Assembly: GCA_006227965.1 (NCBI GenBank) | Contig: SBFL01000062.1 | Span: forward strand, 1 to 6,378 | DNA length: 6,378 nt | Source of the DNA: Bacteroidota bacterium | GTDB lineage: Bacteria; Bacteroidota; Bacteroidia; Flavobacteriales; Flavobacteriaceae | Reading direction: 5' to 3' | Shown here: positions 6,048 through 6,378 of the stretch, one piece after another | Position numbering within the stretch: the first letter of the stretch is position 1 | Layout: each line of letters starts with the position of its first letter | Program-made: the position numbers and the translations under genes | The notes under the pieces: model-generated | What the model was told of the DNA's origin: nothing | Database searches by the model: none | What the model saw: only the letters and a program-made list of their open reading frames with translations

Positions 6048-6170
6048 GACGAAAAAGGTTTGTTTTTTGAATATGCCAACTGCATCCCAGAGCCTCGTAT
6101 TAGCAGGCTGGTGGCAGAAATTGTCCTTGACAAATTCACTACCTTTGGCAAAAGACCAATAGAGAAATGA
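6036..6170 (+). CDS. Possible small protein of 44 residues upstream of yicC
   Basis: An ATG at 6036 opens a 44-codon frame ending in TGA at 6168-6170. The stop overlaps the yicC start in an ATGA arrangement, the classic layout for translational coupling. The peptide begins MINRDEKGLFFEYANC and continues with a helix-like stretch RISRLVAEIVLDKF, then a basic tail ending KRPIEK. There is no signal peptide or membrane segment, and I recognise no family. It lies 29 bases after the second DUF1080 gene. Points in favour are the overlap, protein-like composition and a GAG just upstream of the start. Against it are the short length and the possibility that the stretch is simply the yicC leader. It could be a conserved small protein or a leader peptide; evidence is moderate to weak. 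Confidence 0.4.
   Translation: MINRDEKGLFFEYANCIPEPRISRLVAEIVLDKFTTFGKRPIEK
6140..6147 (+). promoter_or_regulatory. Candidate -7 promoter element for yicC
   Basis: TACCTTTG is a full match to the Bacteroidota -7 consensus TAnnTTTG and lies 19 bases before the yicC ATG. The expected -33 TTTG at 19-21 bases further upstream is missing; the nearest TTG (6121-6123) is too close. The site also falls inside the possible 44-residue ORF, where it would simply be coding sequence. It may give yicC its own transcript, separate from the DUF1080 operon. Confidence 0.3.
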
Positions 6171-6378
6171 TCCAATCCATGACCGGTTTCGGGAAGCACG
6201 TCCTGCAGTTGCCCGGGAAGAAGATTACAGTGGAGCTGAAGACCCTAAACAGCAAGAATTTGGACATTAATGCCCGGGTACCCCAGGCGTATCGGGAAAA
6301 AGAGCTCATCTTTCGCAATACCATCGCCCAGTCACTAGAAAGGGGCAAGATAGACTTTGGCCTTTATGTGGAGGCCAA
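6167..6378 (+). CDS. yicC: YicC/YloC family endoribonuclease, N-terminal fragment
   Basis: The first 70 codons are present and the gene continues past the right edge; family members are usually near 290 residues. The start MIQSMTGFGK is the signature of the YicC-like N-terminal domain. It is followed by VELKTLNSKNLDINAR (22-37), YREKEL (42-47) and LERGKIDFGLY (57-67), all strongly conserved blocks. In E. coli and Bacillus, YicC-type proteins are RNases involved in RNA turnover, with cytoplasmic location. The ATG at 6167 is fixed by the motif, which normally begins at residue 1. Many genomes place yicC before gmk (guanylate kinase), so gmk may follow outside the window. There is no functional tie to the sugar genes upstream; this marks the boundary back to housekeeping sequence. 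Confidence 0.93.
   Translation, partial: MIQSMTGFGKHVLQLPGKKITVELKTLNSKNLDINARVPQAYREKELIFRNTIAQSLERGKIDFGLYVEA

Noticed and set aside
1..6378. CRISPR arrays, tRNA or rRNA genes, insertion sequences or phage genes
   Set aside because: No repeated spacer-repeat pattern, cloverleaf, transposase motif or terminal repeats were seen on either strand.

Overview
The window looks like chromosomal DNA of a member of the Bacteroidota, most likely a marine-type flavobacterium with a fairly balanced base composition. This rests on three things: lipoproteins with short signal peptides followed by charged residues, starts without a clear Shine-Dalgarno sequence, and the close likeness of the products to flavobacterial families. 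The genus is not determined.

Layout from left to right: (1) the last 57 codons of a DinB/YfiT-like gene; (2) a NupG-type major facilitator transporter and a cytoplasmic Gfo/Idh/MocA oxidoreductase, tightly spaced on the + strand and ending at a strong intrinsic terminator; (3) a single ASCH-domain gene on the - strand, convergent with the oxidoreductase; (4) a 272-base divergent intergenic region holding only weak promoter candidates; (5) a second + strand run: a TIM-barrel sugar isomerase/epimerase-like protein and two tandem DUF1080 (3-keto-disaccharide hydrolase family, PF06439) lipoproteins; (6) a possible 44-residue small ORF that overlaps by four bases the start of yicC, which runs off the right edge.

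The central genes together resemble a sugar-catabolic module of the 3-keto-glycoside type. In such pathways a Gfo/Idh/MocA enzyme oxidises or reduces C3 of a sugar. The resulting keto-glycoside is cleaved by elimination or hydrolysis by TIM-barrel or DUF1080 enzymes instead of a classical glycoside hydrolase. Here the two DUF1080 proteins carry lipoprotein signals, so they should act outside the cytoplasm, whereas the oxidoreductase and the TIM-barrel protein have no signal. A reasonable reading is that keto-sugar cleavage happens at the envelope, the MFS protein imports the released sugar, and the two cytoplasmic enzymes finish its conversion. The substrate cannot be read from the sequence, and no SusC/SusD pair, glycoside hydrolase or regulator lies in the window.

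The most useful annotation points are the TTG start of the second DUF1080 gene, which restores a clean lipoprotein signal, and the short ORF in front of yicC.
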